From an uncultured Rubrobacteraceae bacterium (lineage in GTDB: Bacteria; Actinomycetota; Rubrobacteria; Rubrobacterales; Rubrobacteraceae): a DNA stretch of 64,000 bases. The DNA is taken from positions 1 through 64,000 of the forward strand of contig CADCVE010000092.1 of assembly GCA_902806065.1 (NCBI GenBank). The letters are read 5' to 3'. Of this stretch, positions 51,196-60,506 are shown piece by piece. Both the position numbers and the translations under genes were made by a program. Each line of letters opens with the position of its first letter. The first letter of the stretch is position 1. A model generated the notes under the pieces. That model saw nothing but the letters and a program-made list of their open reading frames with translations. It ran no database searches and was not told the DNA's origin.

Positions 51196-52845
51196 ATGAA
51201 GAGCATGAACATCAAGGTTAGAGCTTTTGTCGCGGGGGCCGTGGGAATGATCGTGGCGTTTGGCATCGTGGAGTTGGTCCACGGTATCGTAGATACTGTA
51301 CCGTCGGTCCTGGTGGCAGTCGCCCAGAGGGTCATCGAGTTCACGCCGGGTGGTTTTGCGACGACGGCTATCGAGGTCCTGGGTGCGGCGGATATCCCGG
51401 TCCTGATCACCATGACGATTATCCTTACTCTGGCCCTCGCCGGTTTCCTGGCTTACCTGAGCTTAAAGTCTCGAATTGCTGCTCTTGTCGGCCTGGTCGT
51501 CCTGGCGGCGGTCGCTCTTGCCTCCTCGTTCTCCGAGCCGCTCTTTGCCCCCATTCCTACCGTGATTACCATCTTGGGAGCACTCTATGCTGGCAGCTTC
51601 GTCGCTCGCTTCCTGTTAAATTCCTCCGGCCTCCGAACCGTGGAGCCCGCAACGAAACCAGCCTCCCCGCCGGCGTCTGATGGTGGGCCGCGTCTCGCGG
51701 GCGTCAGGTCGAAAGAGGCGCACTCGACGGGTGGGATCGCGGTGGGCCGCCGCAACTTCCTCCTGCTCAGCGGGGGCGCCGCGGTTGCTGGGTTGGCGGC
51801 GACGGGCGCCGGACGCTGGCTGGGCAGCGAAGGTGCCGGGGAGATCTCCTCCGCCGCTCCGCTGCCGGTGGGCTCCCAGGTAGGTTCGACGGCTTCGATC
51901 ACCGAGACCTTGCCGCCGCCTCTCCCGGAAGCCTCGCTGGACGTGACCGGGATGCCTCCCCTCATCACGCCGGCCGACGACTTCTACCTTATAGATACGG
52001 CTCTCTCCTCGCCTCGAATAAACGTCGACAATTGGACTCTAAAGGTCATGGGAGAGGTAGACAACCCGATCGAGCTCTCCTACAACGACCTGATCTCACT
52101 GCCCACCCGCGAGGCGGACGTTACGCTCTCATGTATCTCGAACGAGGTCGGCGGCGGGCTGGTCTCCAATGGACGCTGGACGGGCGTACTTCTCTCGGAT
52201 GTCCTCAAGGAGGCGGGCGTGAGCCCCGAGAAGATTACAAGCGCCTCCGAGCAACTCGTCGGCCGGAGCGCGGATGGATGGACGGCGGGCTTCCCAACAG
52301 AGACGGCCCTCGATGGCCGCGAGGCCCTTGTAGCCTTCGGACTGAACGAGAGCGAGTTGCCCCTCAAGCACGGCTATCCGGTTCGCCTCGTCGTTCCGGG
52401 CCTCTACGGCTACGTCTCGGCTACCAAATGGCTTACCGAGTTAGAGCTCACCAACTGGGACTTCGACGCGTACTGGATCCAGAGGAGTTGGGCGAAAGAA
52501 GGCCCGATCATGACCCAGTCCCGCATCGACACCGTTGCCGAAGAAGATAGCCTCACAGCTGGCACTATACAAATCGGCGGCGTCGCCTGGGCCCCCCACC
52601 GCGGCATAGACCGCGTCGAAGTCTCCACCGACGATGGCGAAACCTGGAACGATGCCCAACTTGCCGCCCAACTCGCCCTGGATACCTGGCGCCAATACGT
52701 CTACGACTGGGAGGCACAGCCCGGCGAACATACCATCAAGGTACGTGCCACGGACGGCGACGGAGAGACCCAAACCGAGGACGAAGCCGCTCCACACCCC
52801 GCCGGCGCCACCGGCTATCACACCATACAAGTAACCGTCGCATGA
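51196..52845 (+). CDS. membrane-anchored molybdopterin-dependent oxidoreductase
   Basis: A 549-residue protein. Four or five N-terminal membrane helices (about residues 8-140), then a linker with the twin-arginine-like GRRNFLLLSGGAAVAGLAATG (GRRNF, about 178-182), then the sulfite-oxidase fold: cofactor Cys in DVTLSCISNEVGGG, RLVVPGLYGYVSATKWL, and a C-terminal immunoglobulin-like domain (RVEVSTDDGETWNDAQL). The catalytic part would face the outside. It may be an exported sulfite- or nitrate-type oxidoreductase with its own quinone link through the helices. Independent of the soluble paralogue upstream. Confidence 0.9.
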   Translation: MKSMNIKVRAFVAGAVGMIVAFGIVELVHGIVDTVPSVLVAVAQRVIEFTPGGFATTAIEVLGAADIPVLITMTIILTLALAGFLAYLSLKSRIAALVGLVVLAAVALASSFSEPLFAPIPTVITILGALYAGSFVARFLLNSSGLRTVEPATKPASPPASDGGPRLAGVRSKEAHSTGGIAVGRRNFLLLSGGAAVAGLAATGAGRWLGSEGAGEISSAAPLPVGSQVGSTASITETLPPPLPEASLDVTGMPPLITPADDFYLIDTALSSPRINVDNWTLKVMGEVDNPIELSYNDLISLPTREADVTLSCISNEVGGGLVSNGRWTGVLLSDVLKEAGVSPEKITSASEQLVGRSADGWTAGFPTETALDGREALVAFGLNESELPLKHGYPVRLVVPGLYGYVSATKWLTELELTNWDFDAYWIQRSWAKEGPIMTQSRIDTVAEEDSLTAGTIQIGGVAWAPHRGIDRVEVSTDDGETWNDAQLAAQLALDTWRQYVYDWEAQPGEHTIKVRATDGDGETQTEDEAAPHPAGATGYHTIQVTVA

Positions 52846-53140
52846 GCCAAAAACACCCTCAAACCCTCATCCTTCTAACCCTCAGCTCGAAGTTTAGCTT
52901 TAAGCGAAACGCCGATATTTCCACATAATCGAGACAGTAGACGGATACTTGTAACCAAAGTGTTTCCTTTGCGTAACAGAACCGCAACATCTTGGCAAGG
53001 TCAACGTAACACGGCAGGGGTATAGTACTGGTTAACCGAGCCCCGACCGGTGGGACATTTCCCCCCTCCAGATCTCATCGGTCGGATCGGTGTTTTTCTA
53101 TGTTTTACATCTCTTTTACCTTCCACGTCGCGACAACATC

Positions 53141-53836
53141 ATGAAGATATCGGGGCTCCACACCCTCGACCTCTCACCGGGCGAGGCGCGGCGGTTGCAG
53201 GGTGAGTTAGCGCCGCGGGTCGTCGAGGGGCCTACTCTGGAGCTCTCGCAGGTACGGTGCGTAGCGGGGGCGGACGTCTCCACGCAGGGTGAGCGGGGGT
53301 ATGCGACCGTCGTGGTACTCTCGTTTCCGGAACTCGAAGTAGTCGAGGTACGGGGTCACGAGGCGCCGTTGAGTTTCCCTTACGTACCGGGGCTATTGGC
53401 ATTCCGGGAGATACCGCTGGTGCTGGCGGCACTGCGGGAGGTCGAGTCGGAGGTAGATGCTCTGATCCTGGACGCACACGGGCTCGCTCACCCACGCGGC
53501 ATGGGCCTTGCTTCGCACCTCGGGCTCTTTCTCGATGTGCCCACGGTCGGGTGCGCCAAGACGCGGCTCGTCGGCAAACATGAGGAGCCAGGCCCCGAAA
53601 AGGGCAGCACCGCCGAACTCATCAACCGCGGTAAGGTCATCGGTAAAGTGGTGAGGACCAGAAAGAACGTCTCGCCGGTCTACGTCTCGGTCGGAAACCG
53701 TATAGACCTCGGTAGCGCAGTTGATCTCGTCCTTGCCTGTTGCACGAGGTATCGTCTGCCGGAGACGACGCGCGAGGCTCACAACGCTGCGAACAGGCTG
53801 CGGCGGGGCGAGGAGCCGGGTGTTCGTTCACGGTAG
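53141..53836 (+). CDS. nfi: endonuclease V
   Basis: A 231-residue repair nuclease that nicks DNA one phosphodiester beyond deoxyinosine. Metal Asp in VAGADVSTQGERGYATVVVL, the wedge motif FPYVPGLLAFREIP, and the second acidic region LILDAHGLAHPRGMGLASHLG are intact, as is GCAKTRLVGKH. ATG 53141 begins MKISGLHTLDLSP, the normal N-terminus; the upstream in-frame ATG (53099) adds residues without family likeness. It stands alone; the Fpg-type gene at 43 kb and the nuclease fusion at 17 kb are the other repair genes. Confidence 0.94.
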   Translation: MKISGLHTLDLSPGEARRLQGELAPRVVEGPTLELSQVRCVAGADVSTQGERGYATVVVLSFPELEVVEVRGHEAPLSFPYVPGLLAFREIPLVLAALREVESEVDALILDAHGLAHPRGMGLASHLGLFLDVPTVGCAKTRLVGKHEEPGPEKGSTAELINRGKVIGKVVRTRKNVSPVYVSVGNRIDLGSAVDLVLACCTRYRLPETTREAHNAANRLRRGEEPGVRSR

Positions 53837-53971
53837 TTGAGAACCGTAAATAGAGGTTGTCCAACGTCTATTTTAGGACTTTGAGTGTGGGTATGTAACT
53901 TTTACAGTTATTAGCGTCGAGCCAGGGAAGCGATTCCATGGCAAAGGCTGGTAGAGGAGTTGTGAGACAAA

Positions 53972-54481
53972 TTGAACGCTGTATTTACTTTCGAGTTGTT
54001 GCTCGTAACGGTTGTAGTAGTGGGGGCTGTAGCCGCGGCCCTCTACCTCACGGTTACTAACCGGCGGAAGCGGCGCGAGACAGGCCGTGAGGTCGGGTCC
54101 GCGGACGCTCCCACGGGTTTGGGGCCCGGCGGACCCAATGCCGAGGCTACCGAGAGGAGAGTGCCTCGCGAGCCGCGGCGCGAGTTCTACAAGAGGATGA
54201 GCCTGGAGAACGACGAGGACATGAAGATGCGCTTGTACTCTGTCGACGAGTACAGGGGTGAACTAGGCGGCGACGTTGAGGCTTCTGGTGCTGGGCGTTT
54301 AGTAGGCGCGATCAAGGCCTACCGGCCGGTGGGGGATGAGTGGTACGACTTCCCTCCGGACAGGGCGGCGGATGTGCTGGACCTCGCCCCGGAGGAGTAC
54401 GAGATCGACAGGGAGCTCGGCGTGCTGTTGCTCAAGAAGCTCCCGCGTGGCCTGCCCCCGGAGGCCAGAGACATACTGTAA
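53972..54481 (+). CDS. hypothetical single-pass membrane protein
   Basis: A 169-residue protein with an N-terminal membrane helix (FELLLVTVVVVGAVAAALYL), a basic stop-transfer (NRRKRRE), a Gly/Pro/Glu linker and a cytoplasmic C-terminal domain of about 80 residues (RLVGAIKAYRPVGDEWYDFP and onward). The last part has an acidic PEEYEIDRELGVLLLKKLP pattern. Not recognised. TTG start with GTAGAGGAG about 12 bases upstream. Confidence 0.6.
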   Translation: MNAVFTFELLLVTVVVVGAVAAALYLTVTNRRKRRETGREVGSADAPTGLGPGGPNAEATERRVPREPRREFYKRMSLENDEDMKMRLYSVDEYRGELGGDVEASGAGRLVGAIKAYRPVGDEWYDFPPDRAADVLDLAPEEYEIDRELGVLLLKKLPRGLPPEARDIL

Positions 54482-54609
54482 AGTCCCTCTTCGGGGCCCA
54501 ACTGATTAGGGACGCCAGAGACCTTTGTTTAAACACTGCGCCACAAAGAGAGGGCACCCGGGAAACCTTCCGGACGCCCTCGATAGTTGGAGCTGACTAT
54601 GAGTCAGTA

Positions 54610-55071
54610 TTAGACTCTTTCTTTCGCTCTGTCGAAGATCTGCAAGTAGCAATAATCGGTGCCCTGGCTGACCTTATAAGCGGCGAAGGCGGCGTGAGCG
54701 AAGGGGGCGAGGGTTAAGACAAGCATCACCGGTAACAGCAGGAAGCCGATCAAGACCGCCGTGAGGACACCCGCGACGGTCCATCCCACGGAGACAATTA
54801 CCAGCCAGGCCAGTTGATACCACAGCGACTGTAGCGCGTGGAAGGTCACCTGGGCCGAGCGATCCCTGTGAATCAGCCAGATCACTAACGCTGCCACCGG
54901 ACCCAGAACTCCACCGCTGACGAGGTTCAAGAAGATGCTCAAGTGTGCCAGAATAGACCACGTCCGCTCGCTCGCGGCGTCCATCGTTCCCTGGGGGTAT
55001 CCCGGTGGGTAAGACGCTGGAGGCGGACCGTAGTCCTTCGGCGTCCCGTAGTTCAGACGGTCTTGCGTCAT
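54610..55071 (-). CDS. DUF4870-family membrane protein
   Basis: A 153-residue protein. A Pro/Tyr-rich start (YGPPPASYPPGYPQG) is followed by the DUF4870/Tic20-like block SERTWSILAHLSIFLNLVSGG and three membrane helices; IHRDRSAQVTFHALQSLWYQ is the characteristic loop. Function unknown; often seen beside envelope genes. ATG 55071 with GAGCGGAG. It is convergent with the single-pass gene at 53972. Confidence 0.85.
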   Translation of the reverse strand: MTQDRLNYGTPKDYGPPPASYPPGYPQGTMDAASERTWSILAHLSIFLNLVSGGVLGPVAALVIWLIHRDRSAQVTFHALQSLWYQLAWLVIVSVGWTVAGVLTAVLIGFLLLPVMLVLTLAPFAHAAFAAYKVSQGTDYCYLQIFDRAKERV

Positions 55072-55151
55072 GTGCTCCGCTCCTCTCTCGACGACACCCT
55101 CTTATACGCCGCCATCGGACACGAAGTTTCGAGACCGTTCCCGGGCCGTTT

Positions 55152-55355
55152 CTATTTGTGATGTCTCATGGAGACCTCTTGATAGTGACCGCACTCTGGG
55201 CAGGTGAAGTTGCGCGCGCTACGGGTGGAGTAGGCGGGGACGATGGTGGTCTTGTCATAGTCGTAGACGTAGCCACACTCGTCGCACCTCTGACGGTAAG
55301 TGACCACAGTACCTCGTTCACGGACCACGATCCCGCCCGTAACCTCTATAGTCAA
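55152..55355 (-). CDS. small zinc-ribbon protein
   Basis: A 67-residue protein with two CxxC knuckles, RCDECGYVYDYD and FTCPECGHYQE, 25 residues apart, forming a likely single zinc site. The layout resembles FmdB-like and rubredoxin-like regulatory ribbons but the spacing is its own. ATG follows GGAGGAGGCGCG. Too short to say more. Confidence 0.75.
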   Translation of the reverse strand: MTIEVTGGIVVRERGTVVTYRQRCDECGYVYDYDKTTIVPAYSTRSARNFTCPECGHYQEVSMRHHK

Positions 55356-55397
55356 CGCGCCTCCTCCAAGACTACAAGACTCCTTACGAGACTGATT

Positions 55398-56276
55398 CTA
55401 CCGGATGCCCATCCTTTCGAGGAGGGCGGAGCAGAGGGGGCTTCCGGCATTGAGGAAGCCGTCTATTACGTCGTAGTGGTTCTTGCTCGGCAGGGGCAAA
55501 AGGTCCGCGTCGAGGCTCTTCGCCTGCCAGGCTGCGAGGAAGTCTTCGGACTGTCGCTTTAACTCGGCGGGCTCGCCCTCGCCGTAGGCGAGCAGGAGCG
55601 GTGGCGCGGTGTCGGGGACGTGTAAGATCGGGCTGTTCCGCAAGACCTGCTCCCAGGTAAGCTGCAACTTCGGTTGTGCGAAGGTGTAGGGGAACGGGGC
55701 GAGGTCGAAGAGGCCGCTGATGGCGCACGCGCCCTTGATGATGTCCGGGGGCAGCCCGTAATCGCCTTTCCAGTCCGTCGTGAGCAGCATTGCCGTGAGG
55801 TGTCCGCCCGCCGAGTGTCCGGCGACGTGGATGCGCTCCGGATCACCGCCGAAGCTCGCGGCGTTCTTGTAGGTCCAGGCAACGGCGGCGCGGGTCTGGC
55901 GTACGATCTCGTCTATCGTCACATAGGGACACAGAGCGTAGTTGACGACGACGGTCGCAACGTCTTTCGAGGCCGGGCCACGGGCGACGAAGCCGAACTC
56001 CTTGCTCGTCCGCGACCGCCAGTAACCACCGTGGACGTAGACGAGGACAGGTGCGGTACCGCCGTCTCCCGGTTTCGTCCCTGGCGCTGGGTACAGGTCG
56101 AGGTGCTCGGCAAGTGTCGGGCCGAACGGCATGTTGAGGCGATGTTCCATCTCCGCCCGTACCTTCTCGCTCTCTCGCAAGTAGAAGTCCGCGTAGAGGG
56201 AGACGTCCGGTACGGTCTGCTCCAGGTTGTACTCGGCGTCCAGCTCCTCTTGCGTCGCGAAGTTCCGGTAGAGCAT
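55398..56276 (-). CDS. kynurenine-formamidase-like alpha/beta hydrolase
   Basis: A 292-residue esterase. The oxyanion motif VLVYVHGGYWRSRTSKEF (HGGYW), the nucleophile elbow HVAGHSAGGHLTAMLL and the Asp/His pair (LLLAYGEGEP, SKNHYDVIDG) match arylformamidases and related carboxylesterases. Kynurenine formamidase splits N-formylkynurenine in tryptophan breakdown; no other kynurenine gene is here, so a general ester substrate is also possible. ATG 56276. It is downstream of the 96-residue gene, with 12 bases between. Confidence 0.85.
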   Translation of the reverse strand: MLYRNFATQEELDAEYNLEQTVPDVSLYADFYLRESEKVRAEMEHRLNMPFGPTLAEHLDLYPAPGTKPGDGGTAPVLVYVHGGYWRSRTSKEFGFVARGPASKDVATVVVNYALCPYVTIDEIVRQTRAAVAWTYKNAASFGGDPERIHVAGHSAGGHLTAMLLTTDWKGDYGLPPDIIKGACAISGLFDLAPFPYTFAQPKLQLTWEQVLRNSPILHVPDTAPPLLLAYGEGEPAELKRQSEDFLAAWQAKSLDADLLPLPSKNHYDVIDGFLNAGSPLCSALLERMGIR

Positions 56277-56288
56277 CGCTACTCCTCT

Positions 56289-56579
56289 CTAACCGCCTAA
56301 CAACCTGCGCCAAACCGAGCGTCTACCCGGGCCGGCATCTTTCGTGCTCTGCCGCGGCGGTTCTCCCAGGGGCCCCAGGCCGTGTTCGGCGCGCACGGCG
56401 TTGCGGCCCCGAACGATCATCGGGTGCGATTTCCAGGAGGAGTCTCCTACCTCCGCCTGAATCTGCTCCTCTACCCTCGCCAGGGCAACCTCGCCTACAC
56501 CGCCAAGTATGGCGGCCTCGTACTTGATACCGAGCAAGACGAAGTTCTTGTCGTCCGGTCCTCCGGGGCTCTCCGCCAA
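56289..56579 (-). CDS. hypothetical protein
   Basis: A 96-residue soluble protein, MAESPGGPDDKNFVLLGIKY and onward. It has one amphipathic helix (ALARVEEQIQAEVGDSSWKS) and a basic end. Not recognised. ATG 56579 lies 12 bases after the stop of the fatty acid transporter gene, so it looks like part of the same minus-strand operon running from the acyl-CoA dehydrogenase to the esterase. Confidence 0.6.
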   Translation of the reverse strand: MAESPGGPDDKNFVLLGIKYEAAILGGVGEVALARVEEQIQAEVGDSSWKSHPMIVRGRNAVRAEHGLGPLGEPPRQSTKDAGPGRRSVWRRLLGG

Positions 56580-56591
56580 GATGATAGGTCC

Positions 56592-57986
56592 CTATATGAA
56601 GAACGGTGCGATCAGGGCGAATGCTCCGTAGACGGTGAAGCTTAGCGCCAGCGTCAGCACACCGTAGCCCATGATGTCCCGGATGCCGAGGCCCACTATG
56701 CCCAGGATCGGGAGTGCCCAGAACGGTTGGATCATGTTCGCCGTCCCCTCGCCCCAGGCTACGGCCATGGCTATGAGGCCCTGATCGACTCCAAGTGACT
56801 CCGCGGCGGGGACCATGACCGGACCCTGCACGAGCCAGTGCCCGCCTCCCGAGGGGATGAAGAGGCTAATGATGTTGGAGGAGACGAAGGTCCAGAAGGC
56901 GAAGGTGTACTCGTTCGAGAACGAAAGGAACCAGTCGGCGATGATGCCTGCTAGAGCCACGCCACCGACCGCGAAGGTCATAAGGCCTTGTATGCCGCCG
57001 TAGAGCGGATATTGCAGGACGATGGGACCGATTGCCCCCGCGCTACCGGTGAACGTACGTACGTAACGAATCGGGGTCCAGTGCAGGAGCAGGCCGAGCG
57101 CCAGGAAGAGCGCGATGACGGCGTTGAAGTCGAGAGTGAAGGTGCCCGCCGCGATCGCGCTGATGAAGTAGGTGAAGATGGCGCCGGCGAGGATCAGGTT
57201 CAGCGGCCAAAAACGCTCGAGCTTGCCGGCCGGGGTATCGGGCGTCTCCGGCTCACTTCCCTCGTCCTCCCGCGCCAAAAGCCCGCGGTCTACCTTGCGC
57301 ATCTCCTCCGGGCGTTTGGGCATCATCCACCAGTAGAGCGGTATCAGGAGGGTGATGATGATGATTACAGGCGCGATATTCCACCAGGTGAAGATGGTAT
57401 CTCCATACCCGAGCACCTGTCCCGTCTGCTGCTCGGTGATGTTCGCTGAGCTGCCCGGTGTCGAGACGGCGAGGGCTATGGAGGAGGAGAGACCGCTTGC
57501 CCAAACGATAAAGCCCGCGTAGCCGGCCGAGACGAGAATCGCGTAGTCGATGTTCTCCATACGCTTGCCGATAAAGCGAGCCATAATCGCCGCCACGACG
57601 AGCCCGAAGCCCCAATTGATGAGGCTGGCTATCGAGGCTACTACAATCGTCAGCGCCAGAGCCTGCCCCTGATTCTGGGGTTTCGAGGCCAGCCAGTCCA
57701 GAAAGCGCGAGACCGGCCGGGACTGCGCCACCACGTAACCGGTCAGGAGGATGAGCGCCATCTGCACCGCGAAGGTCAGTATGTTCCACATACCAGCGTA
57801 CCAGGCGCCGACCAGGCCAAGGATATCGGTAGTGACGAAGATCATTGTCAACACGTACGTGATTATGGTCAGCACGACCGCGAACAGGAAAGCATCCGGC
57901 AGGAAACGCTCGGCCAGCCCGACGAAGAATCCTACGACCCGATTGCCGCCGCCGGTAGTTTCCGGCCTGCTTATCCTCTCTTCCAT
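56592..57986 (-). CDS. short-chain fatty acid transporter (AtoE family)
   Basis: A 464-residue membrane protein with about twelve helices. The frame VGFFVGLAERFLPDAFLFAV at the N-terminus and the family blocks SLINWGFGLVVAAIMARFIG, FIPSGGGHWLVQGPVMVPAA and WGEGTANMIQPFWALPILG mark TIGR00366/AtoE-type short-chain fatty acid transporters. ATG 57986 (not 58073) is chosen since GGAGGAGAA lies directly before it. The phosphotriesterase-family gene is 88 bases upstream in the same direction. Confidence 0.9.
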   Translation of the reverse strand: MEERISRPETTGGGNRVVGFFVGLAERFLPDAFLFAVVLTIITYVLTMIFVTTDILGLVGAWYAGMWNILTFAVQMALILLTGYVVAQSRPVSRFLDWLASKPQNQGQALALTIVVASIASLINWGFGLVVAAIMARFIGKRMENIDYAILVSAGYAGFIVWASGLSSSIALAVSTPGSSANITEQQTGQVLGYGDTIFTWWNIAPVIIIITLLIPLYWWMMPKRPEEMRKVDRGLLAREDEGSEPETPDTPAGKLERFWPLNLILAGAIFTYFISAIAAGTFTLDFNAVIALFLALGLLLHWTPIRYVRTFTGSAGAIGPIVLQYPLYGGIQGLMTFAVGGVALAGIIADWFLSFSNEYTFAFWTFVSSNIISLFIPSGGGHWLVQGPVMVPAAESLGVDQGLIAMAVAWGEGTANMIQPFWALPILGIVGLGIRDIMGYGVLTLALSFTVYGAFALIAPFFI

Positions 57987-58073
57987 TTCTCCTCCTCGCG
58001 TCCGTTCCCCTAGACGAGCGCAATCATATTCGGTCAACGGCGCTGCGTAAAGCGCACCCGAGCTATCGGCCAT

Positions 58074-59054
58074 CTAGCCGCCGAAGATCCTCTTCGGGTT
58101 CTCGATGAAGATGCCGTTTATCTGCTCGTCGGTGACGCCGGCATTTTTTAGTACGGGTACGATGTCGTCGAAGAGGTGGGTTATGTGCCAACCTTCCAGG
58201 AGCTCCGCTACGGCGTCGGGGAGGACCAGAGGGCGGCCGAGCCAGACGTTTACGGTGTCGTGAGAGAGGATCATACGGTCGCTATAGCCCATCCCGAGCA
58301 GACCGATAAGGCACGTAGTGCGCATCTCGTCCATCGGGGCTCCGACGATGCCCTGGATGCCGAAGCGGTCGAAGGCGATGTTGACGCCGTGGCTTAGGGT
58401 GGCGATGTGATAGGCGACGTCGGTGTTCCCGTCCATGTGCCCGATCACGACCCGGTTCGGGTCCGCGCCCGCGGAGAGGAGGAACTCGGCCTGCTCGGGA
58501 CCCATCGTCCCTTCTTGCGTATGCGTGATGATAGGGACGCCGGTCTCCCGTTGGGCCTTTGCGCCCGCCGCGAAGAACATCTCCTCGTAGCCGGAGATCT
58601 CGTCTTTGCTGGAGGCTAGTTTTACGACGCCGGCCTTGATATCGGTATTGCCTATGCCGGAGGTGATCTCCGTCATGATCAGCTCTTCGACCTCGCCCGG
58701 GGCGCTCCCCAATCCCTGCCGGAACTTGAAGTAGGCTGGAGCCCCCTCGCCCTCATAGTAGTAACCAGTCGAGCAGATTATCTTTATCTCCGCTCTCTCG
58801 GAGATCTCGCGTAGAAGCTCCGGGTCGCGCCCGCAGTCGTTCGGCGTCGCGTCCACTATCGTCTCGACCCCGTGCGCCTTTGCCCGTTCGGCCACCTCGA
58901 CGCCGGTCGCGACGATCTCCTCGATATAGTTGGGCCCGAGCGTCGAGTCACCCTCGTATCCGGGGTAGCCGAAGAAGAAATGCTCGTGCATCAACGTCTT
59001 GCCGAGGTCGTCCGAGGATACGGGTCCGGTTACGGTATTGACCGTGGCCGCCAT
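58074..59054 (-). CDS. phosphotriesterase-family metal-dependent hydrolase
   Basis: A 326-residue amidohydrolase-fold enzyme. Metal ligands: H23 and H25 in KTLMHEHFFFG, a bridging Lys in AGVVKLASSK, His in VPIITHTQEG and VVIGHMDGNTD, and Asp in MILSHDTVNV. This fits the phosphotriesterase/lactonase family; many bacterial members hydrolyse lactones or cyclic esters rather than phosphotriesters. It stands 13 bases after the acyl-CoA dehydrogenase stop and before the fatty acid transporter, so a lactone or ester of a small acid is the likely substrate. Confidence 0.92.
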   Translation of the reverse strand: MAATVNTVTGPVSSDDLGKTLMHEHFFFGYPGYEGDSTLGPNYIEEIVATGVEVAERAKAHGVETIVDATPNDCGRDPELLREISERAEIKIICSTGYYYEGEGAPAYFKFRQGLGSAPGEVEELIMTEITSGIGNTDIKAGVVKLASSKDEISGYEEMFFAAGAKAQRETGVPIITHTQEGTMGPEQAEFLLSAGADPNRVVIGHMDGNTDVAYHIATLSHGVNIAFDRFGIQGIVGAPMDEMRTTCLIGLLGMGYSDRMILSHDTVNVWLGRPLVLPDAVAELLEGWHITHLFDDIVPVLKNAGVTDEQINGIFIENPKRIFGG

Positions 59055-59067
59055 CGCGCTCTCCTCC

Positions 59068-60303
59068 CTACTTGCTCTCTTCGGTGACCAGGGTGTCTTT
59101 GCGCTCTTTCTTTAGCTCCAGCTTGGCTACTCCGGCGCGGTGGACTTCGTCAGGGCCGTCGGCGAGACGCAGGATACGCGACTCCGCCCAGAAGTGGGCC
59201 AGCGGTGTATCCTGGCAGACGCCCGCGCCGCCGAAGGCCTGTATCGCCCGATCCAGGACCTTCAGGGTCGCGTTGGGGGCGACGACCTTTATCATGGCGA
59301 TTTCGGCTTTGGCCTCCTTGTTACCGACCGTGTCCATCATGTGCGCGGCCTTGAGGGTGAGGAGCCTCGCCTGCTCTACCTCCATCCGAGAGTCGGCGAT
59401 CCACTCCATAATCACACCCTGTTCGGCGAGCGGTTTGCCGAAAGCCTCCCGGCTCTTGACTCGCTCGCACATCAACTCTATAGCTCTCTCGGCGACCCCG
59501 ATCTGGCGCATGCAGTGGTGGATGCGCCCGGGCCCCAACCGCCCCTGAGCGATGGCGAAGCCCTTGCCTTCGTCCCAGATGATGTTCTCAGTGGGTACGC
59601 GTACGTCGCTGAAGGTGATCTCCGCGTGCCCGTGCGGCGCGTCGTCGTAACCGTAGACGGAGAGGCTGCGCTCCACCGTCACACCGGGGGTATCCAGGGG
59701 CACCAGGACCATGGACTGCTGCTCGTGGCGCTTTGCCTCCGGGTCGGTCTTGCCCATGAAGATGGAGATCTTGCATCGCGGGTCCGGCGCGCCCGTAGAC
59801 CACCACTTGCGGCCGTTGATAACGTACTCGTCCCCGTCCCGCTCGATCCTCGACTGTATGTTAGTCGCGTCCGAGGAGGCCACGTCCGGCTCGGTCATAC
59901 AGAAGCAAGAGCGGATCTCACCGTCCAGAAGCGGCCTGAGCCACCTCTCCTGCTGCTCGGGACTACCGTAGCGCACCAGCACTTCCATGTTCCCCGTGTC
60001 TGGAGCGTTGCAGTTAAAGACCTCCGGAGCTATCGGGCTGCGGCCCATGACCTCGCACAAAGGCGCGTACTCCAAATTAGTGAGTCCCGCGCCGAGGTCC
60101 GAATCGGGGAGGAAGAGGTTCCAGAGCCCGGCGGACTTCGCCTTGTCCTTTAGCTCCTCCATAATAGGGGGGATGCTCCAGCGGTCCTCGAAGGCCGCGA
60201 GTTGCTCCGCGTAGGTCCTCTCGTTCGGATAGACGTGCTCGTCCATGAACTCTTCGAGCTCGGCCCGACGCTTCTTTACCTTCTCTGAGTAGTAGAAGTC
60301 CAT
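59068..60303 (-). CDS. acyl-CoA dehydrogenase
   Basis: A 411-residue FAD enzyme that forms the trans-2-enoyl-CoA from an acyl-CoA. FAD/substrate blocks [20 protein letters not shown] and [18 protein letters not shown], the helix [17 protein letters not shown] and [19 protein letters not shown] place it in the long/medium-chain ACAD family. The catalytic Glu could not be fixed by eye. ATG 60303 is preferred over 60312 because AGGAGG lies 9 bases before it and directly abuts the other. It heads the leftward operon and is divergent from the TAXI gene. Confidence 0.92.
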   Translation of the reverse strand: MDFYYSEKVKKRRAELEEFMDEHVYPNERTYAEQLAAFEDRWSIPPIMEELKDKAKSAGLWNLFLPDSDLGAGLTNLEYAPLCEVMGRSPIAPEVFNCNAPDTGNMEVLVRYGSPEQQERWLRPLLDGEIRSCFCMTEPDVASSDATNIQSRIERDGDEYVINGRKWWSTGAPDPRCKISIFMGKTDPEAKRHEQQSMVLVPLDTPGVTVERSLSVYGYDDAPHGHAEITFSDVRVPTENIIWDEGKGFAIAQGRLGPGRIHHCMRQIGVAERAIELMCERVKSREAFGKPLAEQGVIMEWIADSRMEVEQARLLTLKAAHMMDTVGNKEAKAEIAMIKVVAPNATLKVLDRAIQAFGGAGVCQDTPLAHFWAESRILRLADGPDEVHRAGVAKLELKKERKDTLVTEESK

Positions 60304-60506
60304 GAGATTCATCCTCCTCGTAAACGTCTGGTGTGGTGTCCCGCTCCCACATAGGGTATCCCCGCGAGCAATTCTGGCACGGGGCCACGCCAGTCGCAAC
60401 AAGCGGGCGTTATCGCCTGCTTGACCGGGGTCGAGGGCGGCAATATAGTGCTGGATAAGGGGAAGCATCGGTGTTGAAGCTGATGAACGTGCGAGGAGGA
60501 TTTTTT

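Noticed and set aside
59140-60153. 337-codon plus-strand frame over the acyl-CoA dehydrogenase
   Set aside because: Shadow of a gene with recognisable ACAD motifs; no signal or family of its own.
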